From: a virus
Strand: one strand, 5' to 3'
Length of the DNA stretch: 39,075 bases
Virus record (IMG/VR): IMGVR_UViG_3300042560_001788
Location: 1 to 39,075 of that record
The notes beneath the pieces are model-generated. The model saw only the letters and a list, made by a program, of their open reading frames with translations. It was not told the origin of the DNA and made no database searches. This document shows, one piece after another, positions 1-8,600 of the stretch; positions within the stretch are counted from its first letter, which is position 1, and each line of letters begins with the position of its first letter. The position numbers and the translations under genes are program-made.

Positions 1-45
1 GCTGTGGGTACGTTTGGTTGAAATTGGAAGTTGGGATTTAGCCGT

Positions 46-504
46 ATGGGTAAGGGCCGCAAACCGACGCCTAAACAGATCCTTAGCCTGCGTGGCAGCC
101 GCCTTAGAGGGCCGCACGCCACCGGCATCGACGCGCCGCCTGGCGTTCCACCCTCGCCCGCCTGGCTGTCGGACATTGCCCGCGCCGAGTGGGAGCGGAT
201 CGTGCCGATGCTTGAAGCGTCAAAGGTGATGAGCCCGCGTCACCAGCAGACACTCGCGGCGTATTGCGATTCGTTCGCGGACATGGTGCAGGCCGACATC
301 GAGCTCAAGGCGAACGGCACCACGTTGATGGACGACAAAGGTAGAGTAAGCAATCACCCGGCGTGGAATCGGAAGCGTGACGCACGGAATCAGATGCTGA
401 AGTTTGCGGCCGAGTTTGGCCTGACTGCTTCGGCGTTGTCGAGGGTGTCTGCCGTTGACCAAGGCCCGCAAGAAGACGAAGACGACGCCCGCATGTTCGC
501 TTGA
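46..504 (+). CDS. terS: Terminase small subunit (P27-like)
   Basis: Small subunit of the DNA packaging motor, which recognises phage DNA and hands it to the large subunit. The 152-residue product opens with a basic stretch (GKGRKPTP), has a central W-x-R-I helix region and ends acidic (QEDEDDARMFA). Size, composition and position directly before a large terminase fit the P27 family. The ATG at 46 is preferred over an in-frame TTG at 31, because a GGAAG stretch sits immediately before the TTG and cannot serve it. The 3' end overlaps the large subunit gene by 50 nt. The assignment rests mainly on context and general family resemblance. Confidence 0.8.
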   Translation: MGKGRKPTPKQILSLRGSRLRGPHATGIDAPPGVPPSPAWLSDIARAEWERIVPMLEASKVMSPRHQQTLAAYCDSFADMVQADIELKANGTTLMDDKGRVSNHPAWNRKRDARNQMLKFAAEFGLTASALSRVSAVDQGPQEDEDDARMFA

Positions 505-2017
505 TGCGAAGGCTGCGGACATCGCGGTGCGGTTCTTCGAGGAGAACCTGACGCACGCGAAGGGCGAGCTTGGCGGCAAGGCGTTTTTGCTGGAGCCGTG
601 GCAGAAGGAATACGTCGGCCGGTTATTCGGCACGATGAAAAACGAGGTGCGGCAGTACCGCACGAGCCTGCTGGCGATCCCCCGCAAGAACGGCAAGAGC
701 ACCCTGTGTGCCGGGATCGCCCTGAAGTTGATGTTCGACGGGGAGCCGGGTGCCGAGATCTACTCGTGCGCCGCCGATCGCGACCAGGCCCGGCTCGTCT
801 TCGAGATGGCGAAGGTGTGCGTGGAGAACTCGCCCAAGCTGCGGAGCCGCCTGCGGGTGTTTCGCAATTCCATCGTGCGGGAAGACACGCATTCAACGTA
901 CAAGGCACTTTCGGCCGAGGCGTTCACGAAGCACGGCCTGAATGCCCACGGGATTATCTTCGACGAGCTCCACGCGCAGCCCGACCGGGAACTGTGGGAC
1001 GTGATGACCACGAGCACCGGAGCCCGGCGGCAGCCGTTGTGTGTGGCGATCACCACGGCGGGCTTCGACCGCAAGAGCATCTGCTGGGAAATCTGGCGTT
1101 ACGCCCTGGCCGTGCGAGACGGGGCAATCAAAGACGAGACCTTCCTGCCTGCGATCTATGCCGCCGATCCCGAAGACGATTGGACCAAGGAAGAGACCTG
1201 GCGGAAGGCGAACCCGAACCTTGGCGTGAGCGTGAAACTCGACGACCTGCGGGTGCGGTGCAAGCGTGCCCAGGACATGCCGAGCGAAGAGAACACCTTC
1301 CGGCGGCTGCACCTGAACCAGTGGACCGAGCAGGATACGCGCTGGCTGCGAATGGAGCACTGGGCGCAGGGCAACAAGCCATGCCCGGTCATGCTCGACG
1401 GCCGGGAGTGTTTCGCGGGCCTCGATCTCGCCAGCACGTTCGACACCACCTGCTTCTGCCTGCTGTTCCAGTTGGACGATGGCACGTTCTGGGTGGAGCC
1501 GCACTTCTGGATTCCCGAGGACAACATGCGGGAGCGCGTGAAGCGGGACCGCGTGCCCTACGACCAGTGGGCCAAGGAGGGGAAGCTGCACTTGACGCAC
1601 GGCAACGTCACCGACTTCGACCAGGTGCGGGCCGACATCATGGCCCTGACGAAGAAATACAACGTCCGGCAGGTGGCGATTGACCGCTGGAACGCGACGC
1701 AGTTGGCCACGCAACTGCAAGGCGATGGCGTGAATGTCTTAGGTTTTGGGCAGGGCTACGGCTCGATGAGTTCGCCCGCCAAGCAGCTTGAGGCGCTGGT
1801 GGTGGGCGGCAAGTTGCACCACGGCGGGCATCCCGTCTTGGCGTGGCAGGCGTCGAACGTAGCAATCCAGCAGGACCACGCCGGAAACATCAAGCCCAGC
1901 AAGGCGAAATCCAACGAACGCATCGACGGCATCGTGGCGTTGACGATGGCCCTCGGCATCCACGCGACGGCCACGGCCCCGCCCCCCGAACAATCCTGGG
2001 ACATCATCTCGTTATGA
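455..2017 (+). CDS. terL: Terminase large subunit
   Basis: ATPase-nuclease motor that pumps DNA into the prohead. The 520-residue protein has a Walker A motif AIPRKNGKST (residues 74-83), a Walker B with catalytic Glu (GIIFDE, 166-171) and nuclease acidic residues in GLDLAS (D324), AIDRW (D410) and RIDGIVAL (D491). This is the complete two-domain layout of HK97-type large terminases. Translation probably begins at TTG 455, inside the small subunit gene. A later in-frame start such as GTG at 527 cannot be excluded. It ends in an ATGA overlap with the portal gene, indicating translational coupling. Confidence 0.95.
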   Translation: MTKARKKTKTTPACSLDAKAADIAVRFFEENLTHAKGELGGKAFLLEPWQKEYVGRLFGTMKNEVRQYRTSLLAIPRKNGKSTLCAGIALKLMFDGEPGAEIYSCAADRDQARLVFEMAKVCVENSPKLRSRLRVFRNSIVREDTHSTYKALSAEAFTKHGLNAHGIIFDELHAQPDRELWDVMTTSTGARRQPLCVAITTAGFDRKSICWEIWRYALAVRDGAIKDETFLPAIYAADPEDDWTKEETWRKANPNLGVSVKLDDLRVRCKRAQDMPSEENTFRRLHLNQWTEQDTRWLRMEHWAQGNKPCPVMLDGRECFAGLDLASTFDTTCFCLLFQLDDGTFWVEPHFWIPEDNMRERVKRDRVPYDQWAKEGKLHLTHGNVTDFDQVRADIMALTKKYNVRQVAIDRWNATQLATQLQGDGVNVLGFGQGYGSMSSPAKQLEALVVGGKLHHGGHPVLAWQASNVAIQQDHAGNIKPSKAKSNERIDGIVALTMALGIHATATAPPPEQSWDIISL

Positions 2018-3303
2018 GCGAAAACGCCGCCGACTTCAGGATGTTCGACCTGCGTGGCATCGACTGGCCCGAGGTTTCGTCGAGCCGCACGCCCTCGGGC
2101 ATCCGCGTCAACGCTGACAACTCGATGGCCTGCTCGGCCTACACGGCCTGCATCCGCGTGATCTCGGATGCGGTCTCCGCTTTGCCGCTCCACGTTTACG
2201 AGCGGATGGCGAATGGCGGCAAGGCGAAGGCCACGGCCCACCCGGTGTATCGCCTGCTCCACCAGCAGCCGAACCCCTGGCAGACGGCGCAGGAGTTCCG
2301 CGATTGGATGACCGGAATGTATTTGCACTACGGGGCCAGCTACGCCGAGATTCGCCCCGGTGCTCGCGGTGCCGTCTCGGAACTGTGGCCGCTGCACTCG
2401 TCGCGGATGGAAGTGGAGCGGCTGGAGAACGGCCGCCTGCGGTACATCTACCGCGAGCCGAACGGGCGGCAGACGACCTATTCGCAGGAGCAGATCTTCG
2501 CTCTGCGGTTCACGACGGAAGACGGGATTCGGGCGATCCCCACGTACAAGATTTTCCAGAACGCGATCGGGCTGGCCCAGGCGTTGGAGGCCCACGGGTC
2601 CACCTACTTCGGCAACGGTGCCCGGCCGGGCATTGTGCTGGAGAGTGACAACCCGATTCCGGTGGAGGCGGCCGAGCGTCTCCGCGAGCAATGGGAGCGG
2701 ATGCACCGGGGCGCAGATCGTGCGTTCCGCACGGCGGTCCTGCCCAACGGCGTGAAGGCCCACGAGCTCAGCGGCTCGAACGAGGCGGCCCAGTTCCTCG
2801 AAACGCGGCAATACCAAGTCATCGAAATCTGCCGTGCGTTCCGCGTGCCGCCCCACATGATTCAGGATCTCACCCGCTCGACCTACTCGAACATTGAGGT
2901 GCAGGGCACGGAGTTCGTCCAGCATTGCCTGCTGCCGCACTTGAAGCGGTGGGAGGCGGCCATAAGTCGCGACCTCATCGTCGAGGACGATCGGTTCTTC
3001 GCGGAACACTCAGTGAGCGGCCTGCTGCGTGGCGACCACGCGAGCCGGTCGGCCTACTACGTCTCGGCCTTACAGAATGGGTGGATGACGATCAACGAGA
3101 TTCGGGAACTGGAAAACCTTAACCCGATCGGGCCGGAAGGCGACAAGCACTTCGTGCAACTCAACATGACGACGCTCGACAAGGTTGGCCAGGAGCAACC
3201 GGCACCGGAGCCGACGCCAGCGCCGCCCGTCGAGGACGAGGAAAGCCCGGCCGACGACGCCGAGGACCAGGCCGAACAGGAGGATTCAACCGATGGAAAT
3301 TGA
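2014..3303 (+). CDS. Portal protein, HK97 family
   Basis: Dodecameric portal forming the DNA entry and exit vertex of the head. The 429-residue protein has the family's typical opening (ACIRVISDAVSALPLHVYE), a HPVYRLLHQQPNP stretch, the middle region ending in IVEDDRFF, and an acidic Pro-rich tail (residues about 395-429). The ATG at 2014 overlaps the terL stop (ATGA); the open frame runs further upstream but that part is a shadow of terL. The gene overlaps the protease gene by 11 nt. Confidence 0.94.
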   Translation: MSENAADFRMFDLRGIDWPEVSSSRTPSGIRVNADNSMACSAYTACIRVISDAVSALPLHVYERMANGGKAKATAHPVYRLLHQQPNPWQTAQEFRDWMTGMYLHYGASYAEIRPGARGAVSELWPLHSSRMEVERLENGRLRYIYREPNGRQTTYSQEQIFALRFTTEDGIRAIPTYKIFQNAIGLAQALEAHGSTYFGNGARPGIVLESDNPIPVEAAERLREQWERMHRGADRAFRTAVLPNGVKAHELSGSNEAAQFLETRQYQVIEICRAFRVPPHMIQDLTRSTYSNIEVQGTEFVQHCLLPHLKRWEAAISRDLIVEDDRFFAEHSVSGLLRGDHASRSAYYVSALQNGWMTINEIRELENLNPIGPEGDKHFVQLNMTTLDKVGQEQPAPEPTPAPPVEDEESPADDAEDQAEQEDSTDGN

Positions 3304-3964
3304 ACGCCGCTGCCTGACCGTAGACGAAGCACCCGAGTGCGAACTGCAAATCGAGACGCGCACCAGCGGGCGCGAGGCGATCCGTGGGCTGGCGGTGCCC
3401 TACAACCGGCTTTCCCTCGACCTCGGCGGCTTTCGGGAGCGAATCCTGCCGGGTGCCTTCGACAAGGTGCTGAACCGCCAGAGGGGCAAGGGCGAGATCC
3501 TTTCGTACTACAACCACAACAGCGACATGTTGCTGGGCCGCGAGTCGGCAGGAACGCTTGAGATCATCGCCGACGAGCGTGGCATCTCGTATGTCGTGGA
3601 GCCGCCGGATACCTCGGCAGGCCGTGACGTTCTCGCCCTGGTGCGTTCTCGGAATCTGCGGGGCAGTTCGTTCGCCTTCACCGTGGGCCAGAAGGGCGAG
3701 CGGTTTACGACGGACGAGGGCGGCAAGGCGATCCGCGAGATCGTCGAGGCTTCCGGCCTTTACGAGGTCGGCCCCGTGAACGTGCCCGCCTACGGCAGCG
3801 CCACGTCTGCGGTCGTGGCGAAGCGTTCCTATGAGGCTTGGCTGGCTGCCCAGGCTGCGGCCGTCGAAGCGGACGCCGATGCCGAGCCGGAAGTGAAGAG
3901 GGCCGTGCGCTCCCTGGTCCGTGACGCCGCTGCGGCGTGGGCACTGAGGCTTCGCCGTGTCTGA
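3293..3964 (+). CDS. Prohead maturation protease
   Basis: Serine protease that cleaves scaffold or delta-domain peptides during head maturation (peptidase family S78-like). The 223-residue protein contains the typical beta core G-x-A-V-P-Y, and the YNHNSDMLLGR...GTLEI segment where the catalytic His lies. It also has a SSFAFTV strand carrying the likely nucleophile Ser. The start is fixed by a strong AGGAGG (3278-3283) ten bases before the ATG. It lies between portal and capsid genes, the canonical HK97 order. Its stop overlaps the start of a zinc-ribbon microprotein. Confidence 0.93.
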   Translation: MEIERRCLTVDEAPECELQIETRTSGREAIRGLAVPYNRLSLDLGGFRERILPGAFDKVLNRQRGKGEILSYYNHNSDMLLGRESAGTLEIIADERGISYVVEPPDTSAGRDVLALVRSRNLRGSSFAFTVGQKGERFTTDEGGKAIREIVEASGLYEVGPVNVPAYGSATSAVVAKRSYEAWLAAQAAAVEADADAEPEVKRAVRSLVRDAAAAWALRLRRV

Positions 3965-4127
3965 AGCACGCTGCACTTGCGGCGAGAAACTCCGTTGCCG
4001 TTCCAGCCGCCCCTGCGGTGACGAGCGGCAGCGGTATCTGCGTTGCCCCCGGTGCGGGGCTCGGGCGGTGGCGTTTGTGAAAACAACACTTTCCGAAGTG
4101 CGGTTCTGCAAGAGACCCGCCCGCTAG
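3957..4127 (+). CDS. Zinc-ribbon microprotein (56 aa)
   Basis: A short frame beginning at GTG 3957, overlapping the protease stop, and ending at TAG 4127. It encodes 56 residues rich in Arg and Cys: C-T-C, then C, C, a CPRC knuckle and a late C. The spacing suggests one treble-clef or zinc-ribbon fold, broadly like the Com regulator of phage Mu, which also pairs an N-terminal Cys pair with a CPRC knuckle. Zinc-binding Cys pairs this regular are unlikely in a random frame. A role in nucleic-acid binding or translational control of the capsid gene is only an inference. No strong Shine-Dalgarno is visible, so translational coupling to the protease is expected. Confidence 0.6.
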   Translation: MSEARCTCGEKLRCRSSRPCGDERQRYLRCPRCGARAVAFVKTTLSEVRFCKRPAR

Positions 4128-4174
4128 TGGCACTGTGGACTCCACGGCAATACCGCCGCCAGGAGATTCACACA

Positions 4175-5491
4175 GTGGACAACCTCAAGAAGCTTCAGGA
4201 CGAGGCGGTTACCCTCGCCAACCGGATCGACGCAGTTCGCGCCATCGAAGGCGACGACGACAAGATTGCCGAGCGCGACCTCGAACTGGAAACGCTGAAC
4301 AAGCGGGCCGGTGATCTCGCCAAGAAGATCGACTTTGAGAAGTCGGTCGTCGAGTCGGCCAAGAACCTGCGGTCGGTGGTGGATCGCTGCACCCCCGCCC
4401 CCGAGGTTCGTGCCGAGGAGAAGGCCGTCCGCATCGAGGCCGTCCCGTTCGCGGGCCGCCTGCGTGCGTTCGAGAAGGCCGAGGACGCCTACCGGTTCGG
4501 CATGTTCATCAAGGCCCGCAAGGGTGATGCCGAGGCCAAGCGGTGGTGCGACGATGCGGGCATCGACACCCGTGCTCTCGGTTCGACCGGTGCCACCACC
4601 GGTGCCGCGACCGTGGCCGACGTTCTCTCCTCGACCGTGATCCGGCTCGTGGACCAGTACTCGGCTTTCGTGCAGAACGCACAGAACGTGCAGATGCCGA
4701 GCGACGTGCTGCTGTTCCCGCGCCGCACGGGCGGTGCGACGAGCCAGTGGCAGGACGAGAACGTGGCGATCACGGCCAGCGATCCCACCATCAACCAGGT
4801 GACGCTGACGGCCAAGAAGGTGACGGCCGCCACGATTGTGGCGAACGAGCTTCTGGCCGATTCGGTCATCTCAATCGGTGACTGGGTGGCGGCCGAGCTC
4901 GGCCTGTCGCTCGCCAACGCCGTCGAAGCGGCTGCGTGGAGCGGCAACCCGGCGAACGCTCCCGCCGTGGCCGGTCTCGTGACCAGCCACACGGGCGGTC
5001 TCTTGGCCTCCTCGGCTGCCACCTATGCGGCGTCGCTCGTGACGGCTGCCGGTGACACCCCCGACGAAGTGACCAAGGCCAACCTCCTCGCGATGATGGC
5101 GGCCATGCCGCAGCACAGCCGGGCTGGTGCCAAGTGGTATTGCAGCCCGTTCTTCTTCGCGGCCTGCATGCAGAACCTGGATCTCGCCCAGGGCGGTTCG
5201 GTCGGCATGACGCAGGGCATGGGCCTCACCTTCCTCGGCAGCCCGGTGGTCCTCACCGACCGCCTGCCGAGCGGTGCGGACTCCACCGGTGCGATCATGG
5301 CGCTGTACGGCAACCTTGCCAACAGCTCGATGTACGGCATCCGCCAGGGCATCGAGATCGCCAGCTCGGATCAGGTGAATTTCCTGTCGGAGCAGACGGT
5401 CATCAAGGCTTCGGCTCGCGTGGCGATCACGCACCACAGCCTTGGCTCCTCGACCGTCGCCGGGCCGGTCATCGGCCTCGTGGGTGCGTGA
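4175..5491 (+). CDS. Major capsid protein, HK97 fold with delta domain
   Basis: Main shell protein of the head. The 438-residue product begins with an about 100-residue charged coiled coil (NLKKLQDEAVTLANRI...), the delta/scaffold domain. The HK97-like core follows (QMPSDVLLFPRRTGG, EL-L-A-D-S, GMGLTFLGSPVVLTDRLP, IRQGIEIASSDQVNF). The open frame reaches upstream to 4043, but GTG 4175 has a good AGGAGA (4161-4166) eight bases ahead and begins exactly at the coiled coil. The protease upstream is expected to remove the N-terminal domain, probably near the RALGSTGATTGAA linker. A strong terminator follows. Confidence 0.93.
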   Translation: MDNLKKLQDEAVTLANRIDAVRAIEGDDDKIAERDLELETLNKRAGDLAKKIDFEKSVVESAKNLRSVVDRCTPAPEVRAEEKAVRIEAVPFAGRLRAFEKAEDAYRFGMFIKARKGDAEAKRWCDDAGIDTRALGSTGATTGAATVADVLSSTVIRLVDQYSAFVQNAQNVQMPSDVLLFPRRTGGATSQWQDENVAITASDPTINQVTLTAKKVTAATIVANELLADSVISIGDWVAAELGLSLANAVEAAAWSGNPANAPAVAGLVTSHTGGLLASSAATYAASLVTAAGDTPDEVTKANLLAMMAAMPQHSRAGAKWYCSPFFFAACMQNLDLAQGGSVGMTQGMGLTFLGSPVVLTDRLPSGADSTGAIMALYGNLANSSMYGIRQGIEIASSDQVNFLSEQTVIKASARVAITHHSLGSSTVAGPVIGLVGA

Positions 5492-5520
5492 GCCTGACGG
5501 CTTGACGTGATGTGCAAACT

Positions 5521-5560
5521 GGGCGGGCCGCTCCACACCGGGGCGGCCCGCTCTCTTTTT
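5521..5560 (+). terminator. Rho-independent terminator after the capsid gene
   Basis: A perfect 9-bp GC stem (GCGGGCCGC at 5523-5531 with GCGGCCCGC at 5543-5551), extendable by two pairs including one G-U. The loop is 11 nt and is followed by TCTCTTTTT ending at 5560. It lies between capsid and glycosyltransferase genes, so it can separate very high capsid expression from downstream genes. Confidence 0.85.
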
Positions 5561-5570
5561 GAGGTAGCAC

Positions 5571-6305
5571 ATGATCGTCCGCGTGGGTGGTACTGAGGCA
5601 GACGTTCGGGTGGAGGCCATCCTGTCGATGCCTAGGCTGTCGTTCACGGCCAACCACTTCGCATGGGCTCAAGCACTCATGCCGCTGGGGATTCGCCCCA
5701 CGATGGGCACTGGTGCGTTCTGGAGCCAGGTAAACACCCGCGTGATGGAGCAGTTCATCGATAAGGCGGAATATCTACTGACCATCGACTACGACACATT
5801 CTTCACGAAGGAAGACGTGGAGCACCTCTTCGCGATGGCGATGACGTTCCAGTGCGACGCGCTGACCGGATTGCAGACGAAGCGGGAAGACGGCCGCCCG
5901 ATGCTGACGCTGAAGGACACGCTCGACAACCCGCCCGAGGACGGCAAGACGAGCCTGCCGATGTCGTGGTTCTCCGAGCCGGTGCAGGAGGTGGACACGG
6001 CCCACTTCGGCCTCACGGTCATCAGTACGGCCGCCCTCAAGCGGTGCAAAAAGCCTTGGTTCTGGTCGAAGCCAGGCCCCGATGGGTCGTGGAACGACGG
6101 CCGCGTGGATGACGATATCTGGTTTTGGCGCAACTGGCGGGAGAGCGGCAACCGCGTCTTCATCTCGCCGCGCGTCGTCCTGGGCCACGGCGAGTATGTC
6201 GTGACCTGGCCGGGGCAGAACCTCGGCAAGCCGGTCTTTCAATGGACGACCGATTTCACGACCAACGGAAAGAAGCCCGAAACTGCATGGAGCGTGCCTC
6301 AATGA
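5571..6305 (+). CDS. Glycosyltransferase-like protein (GT-A type)
   Basis: A 244-residue protein with a GT-A type nucleotide-sugar signature: a strand leading into LLTIDYDTFF, with a D-x-D metal motif at residues 73-75. A second acidic motif (GRVDDDIWFW) and a late His (LGHGEYVVTW) are also seen in family 2-like glycosyltransferases. It would transfer a sugar to a virion protein or host glycan; the acceptor is unknown. It starts 10 bp after the capsid terminator and overlaps the next gene by ATGA. It sits between head genes, suggesting modification of the capsid or tail. Confidence 0.7.
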   Translation: MIVRVGGTEADVRVEAILSMPRLSFTANHFAWAQALMPLGIRPTMGTGAFWSQVNTRVMEQFIDKAEYLLTIDYDTFFTKEDVEHLFAMAMTFQCDALTGLQTKREDGRPMLTLKDTLDNPPEDGKTSLPMSWFSEPVQEVDTAHFGLTVISTAALKRCKKPWFWSKPGPDGSWNDGRVDDDIWFWRNWRESGNRVFISPRVVLGHGEYVVTWPGQNLGKPVFQWTTDFTTNGKKPETAWSVPQ

Positions 6306-6502
6306 AGAAACTAAGGATGCTGCGTTCGTTCCAAAACTACCGCGCCGGGCAGGTGGTGGAGATCCCGGGCGGGCGTGCCCAAGAGTTGATCGCCCGGCGG
6401 TTCGCGGTGGAGGACCGGCAGCAGGAGTTGATTGAGACGGCCGCCGTCGAGCACGACGTGGAGACGGCCGACGCCACGCCCAAGCGGAGACGCAAGAAGT
6501 GA
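6302..6502 (+). CDS. Small head-region protein, unknown function
   Basis: A 66-residue protein with a beta-rich start (LRMLRSFQNYRAGQVVEIPGGRAQELIARRFA) resembling a small SH3-like barrel, and a highly charged tail ending RRRKK. It is coupled by ATGA to the glycosyltransferase upstream and GTGA to the connector downstream. Similar small proteins occur between capsid and connector genes in many siphoviruses. No function is assigned. Confidence 0.7.
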   Translation: MKKLRMLRSFQNYRAGQVVEIPGGRAQELIARRFAVEDRQQELIETAAVEHDVETADATPKRRRKK

Positions 6503-7107
6503 AGTACCGCAGCCTCAGCCGCCAGACGCCGCCCGCCGTGGAGCCCGTGACGCTCTCCGAGGCGAAGTCGCACTGCCGCATCGACGGCACCGCAGATGAT
6601 GCCTATGTGGCCAGCCTCATCACGGCAGCCCGTGAGTGGTGCGAGCAGTACCTAGACCGCACGCTGGTCTACACGCAGTGGGTGATGAGGTTCGACCGAT
6701 TCCCTACCTCGGGCATCGAGGCGATGGAGCTGCCTCGCCCGCCTATGGCCACCGCTGGCACGGCCACGGCTGTGTCGCTCACGTTCACGGCAGACGGCGG
6801 CACGACCGGCACCTACGCCGTGGAGCAGTTCCGCGTGGACCGTCAATCGACGCCGGGCACGGTCCTGCCGATCTACGCGGGCACCTGGCCGCCGCACCGG
6901 ATCGACGCCGGGGCGCATGCCGTGACGTGGTGGGCTGGCTACGGCAACAGCGGCACGGACGTGCCTGCCGCGATCCGGCACGCCATCCTGATGCTCGTGG
7001 GCATGTGGTTCGAGCGCCGCATGGCGGCCGACTCCATGAGCGGCGACGAAATCCCGTTCGGCGTGAAGTCGCTTCTCGACTCGCAGCGATGGGGCTCCTA
7101 CCGATGA
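6499..7107 (+). CDS. Head-tail connector (gp6/phiE125 gp8-like)
   Basis: First connector ring beneath the portal. The 202-residue protein begins with the helical pattern EPVTLSEAKSHCRIDGTADDAYVASLITAAREWCEQYLDRTL, diagnostic of the gp6-like/phiE125 gp8 connector family. It ends in a helix (AIRHAILMLVGMWFERR) followed by IPFGVKSLLDSQRWGS. The start is GTG 6499, overlapping the previous stop. Its order after the capsid and before the adaptor matches HK97-like genomes. Confidence 0.88.
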   Translation: MKYRSLSRQTPPAVEPVTLSEAKSHCRIDGTADDAYVASLITAAREWCEQYLDRTLVYTQWVMRFDRFPTSGIEAMELPRPPMATAGTATAVSLTFTADGGTTGTYAVEQFRVDRQSTPGTVLPIYAGTWPPHRIDAGAHAVTWWAGYGNSGTDVPAAIRHAILMLVGMWFERRMAADSMSGDEIPFGVKSLLDSQRWGSYR

Positions 7108-7421
7108 TCGACCCCGGCAAGCTCCGCGAACGCATCACCGTCCAGGTCGCCAGCGGCAGCACCAATGCCCTCGGCGAGACGGTGCTGGCGTGGAGCGACT
7201 CCTCGGCAGTCTGGGCGAGCGTGGAAGGCGTGAGCGCCCGCGAGGCGTTGCTGGCCGGGCAGCAAGAAACGAGCGTCACGCACCGGCTGCGGCTGCGGTA
7301 TCTGCCGGGCCTCACTCAGCAGATGCGGTTTGCATGGCGTGGCCGCACGCTGGAGATCGTGAGCCTGCTCGAGCACGGTAACCGCAGCGAGCACGAGGCC
7401 ATTTGCCAGGAGCAGCAGTAG
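7104..7421 (+). CDS. Head-tail adaptor / stopper protein
   Basis: A 105-residue all-beta protein beginning MIDPGKLRERITVQ, with WASVEGVSAREALLAGQ and ...LRLRYLPGLTQQMRFAWRGRTLEIVS. This is the signature of the phage head-tail joining family (SPP1 gp16/HK97 gp10 type), which plugs or joins the connector. It is coupled to the connector by an ATGA overlap; the next ATG follows its TAG directly. Confidence 0.88.
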   Translation: MIDPGKLRERITVQVASGSTNALGETVLAWSDSSAVWASVEGVSAREALLAGQQETSVTHRLRLRYLPGLTQQMRFAWRGRTLEIVSLLEHGNRSEHEAICQEQQ

Positions 7422-8174
7422 ATGGCGAAGCCGAAGCCTGACTCCACGCTCCGCGTCGATATGTACTTCCCCGACATGGAAGAACTGCGGGCCGAGCTCA
7501 AAAAGCTGCCGACCAATTTGGCCGCCAAGCACTTCGGCGCGGCGTTGCGGAAGGCGGTTCAGCCGGGGCTCACGGCCCTGCGGCAGGCCACTCCGAAGGG
7601 GCCGACCGGCAACCTGCGGAGAAGCATCAAGACCAAGGTGAAGACCTACCCCCGAAACGGCACGGCCGTCGGCATGGTGGGCTACTCGTGGGGCGGCGAG
7701 AACAAGGGCTACCACCAGGGCTTCATCGAGTTCGGCACGAAGGAACGTAAGACGAAGGGGCCGGTGGCGTCGAGTTTTAAGAAGCGCGGACAGTTCACCA
7801 TCGCCCGCCCGCGAAAACTCGGCAAGCCACCGAAGAACCTCTTCGGCGCGGCAGGCGACCGCTACGCCGCCCGCTATCGGTCCAGGCTGAAGGTGCAGAC
7901 GAACCCGAAGTATCCGAAGGCGTTCTTCAAGCGGGCCGCCGCTGGCGAGGTCGTGAAGCTCGGCAAGATGCCAATCGGTGGACGCACGGGCGTGCCCCCG
8001 GTGAAGACCGCCTTCAACCGAGCGAAGCCAGCGATGGAGGCCGAGCTTCGGATGCAACTCGGTGCCCGCATCGAAAAGGCTTGGGCCGAGCTCGAAGGCC
8101 GCACAAAGCGCGGGCTCCAGACCACCTACAACTCGTACCGGGAGAAGAAGATCCTCGACCGGCTCTTCGGCTAG
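7422..8174 (+). CDS. HK97 gp10-like neck/tail completion protein
   Basis: A 250-residue basic protein. The N-terminal half (ELRAELKKLP...LRKAVQPGLTALRQATPKGPTGNLRRSIKTK...GYHQGFIEFGTKERKTKG) matches the HK97-gp10_like family of tail completion proteins. It is longer than the usual 120-150 residues. The extra C-terminal half is Lys/Arg rich and unassigned. The start codon follows the adaptor stop immediately. Confidence 0.82.
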   Translation: MAKPKPDSTLRVDMYFPDMEELRAELKKLPTNLAAKHFGAALRKAVQPGLTALRQATPKGPTGNLRRSIKTKVKTYPRNGTAVGMVGYSWGGENKGYHQGFIEFGTKERKTKGPVASSFKKRGQFTIARPRKLGKPPKNLFGAAGDRYAARYRSRLKVQTNPKYPKAFFKRAAAGEVVKLGKMPIGGRTGVPPVKTAFNRAKPAMEAELRMQLGARIEKAWAELEGRTKRGLQTTYNSYREKKILDRLFG

Positions 8175-8186
8175 AGAGGCCACCCC

Positions 8187-8597
8187 ATGAAATCCCCCGA
8201 AGCCGTTCTCCGCAGCGTTCTCGTGACGAACACCGTCACGTCGTCCATCGTGGGCAGCCGCGTCTTCCCGCTCTTGGCCCCGAAGACGGCGGCCTTGCCG
8301 TTCGTCATCTGGCGGCGCTCGGGCATCAGCCGGGAGCACACGCTGGCCGGGCCAATGGGCGTGCCAAACGTGAGCGTGGAGATGCAGTCTTTTGCCACCA
8401 CCTACGAGGACGTGCGTGATCTGGCCGACCGCGTGCGTCTGGTTCTGGATGGCTACGGGGGCACTCTGAACAATACAGAAGTGAAGCATGTGTCGCTGGA
8501 GCAGGAATCCGACGACTTCGTGCAGCTGGCAGGCGGCGACCTTCCGCCGGTGTACCAAGTAACTCAGACCTTTAACGTCCTCTGGCAGGAGACTTAG
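8187..8597 (+). CDS. Tail terminator (DUF3168-like)
   Basis: A 136-residue protein with the tail-terminator pattern: an N-terminal helix (SPEAVLRSVLVTNTVTSSIVGSRVFPLLAPKTAALPFVIWRR), a central SVEMQSFATTYEDVRDLADRVRLVLDGYGG and a late beta strand (VYQVTQTFNVLW). This is the gp17/DUF3168 fold that caps the tail tube at the neck. It lies just before the tail-tube genes, as expected. Confidence 0.85.
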   Translation: MKSPEAVLRSVLVTNTVTSSIVGSRVFPLLAPKTAALPFVIWRRSGISREHTLAGPMGVPNVSVEMQSFATTYEDVRDLADRVRLVLDGYGGTLNNTEVKHVSLEQESDDFVQLAGGDLPPVYQVTQTFNVLWQET

Positions 8598-8600
8598 CAG

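Noticed and set aside
14-229. 71-codon frame at the left edge
   Set aside because: Out-of-frame shadow of the small terminase subunit, with Arg/Pro/Ala composition only.
1843-2013. Upstream extension of the portal frame
   Set aside because: It overlaps conserved terL residues, and portal similarity starts after ATG 2014 with an ATGA coupling.
1756-3009. Long minus-strand frame opposite terL and portal
   Set aside because: Antisense of strong conserved genes; no RBS and no recognisable domain.
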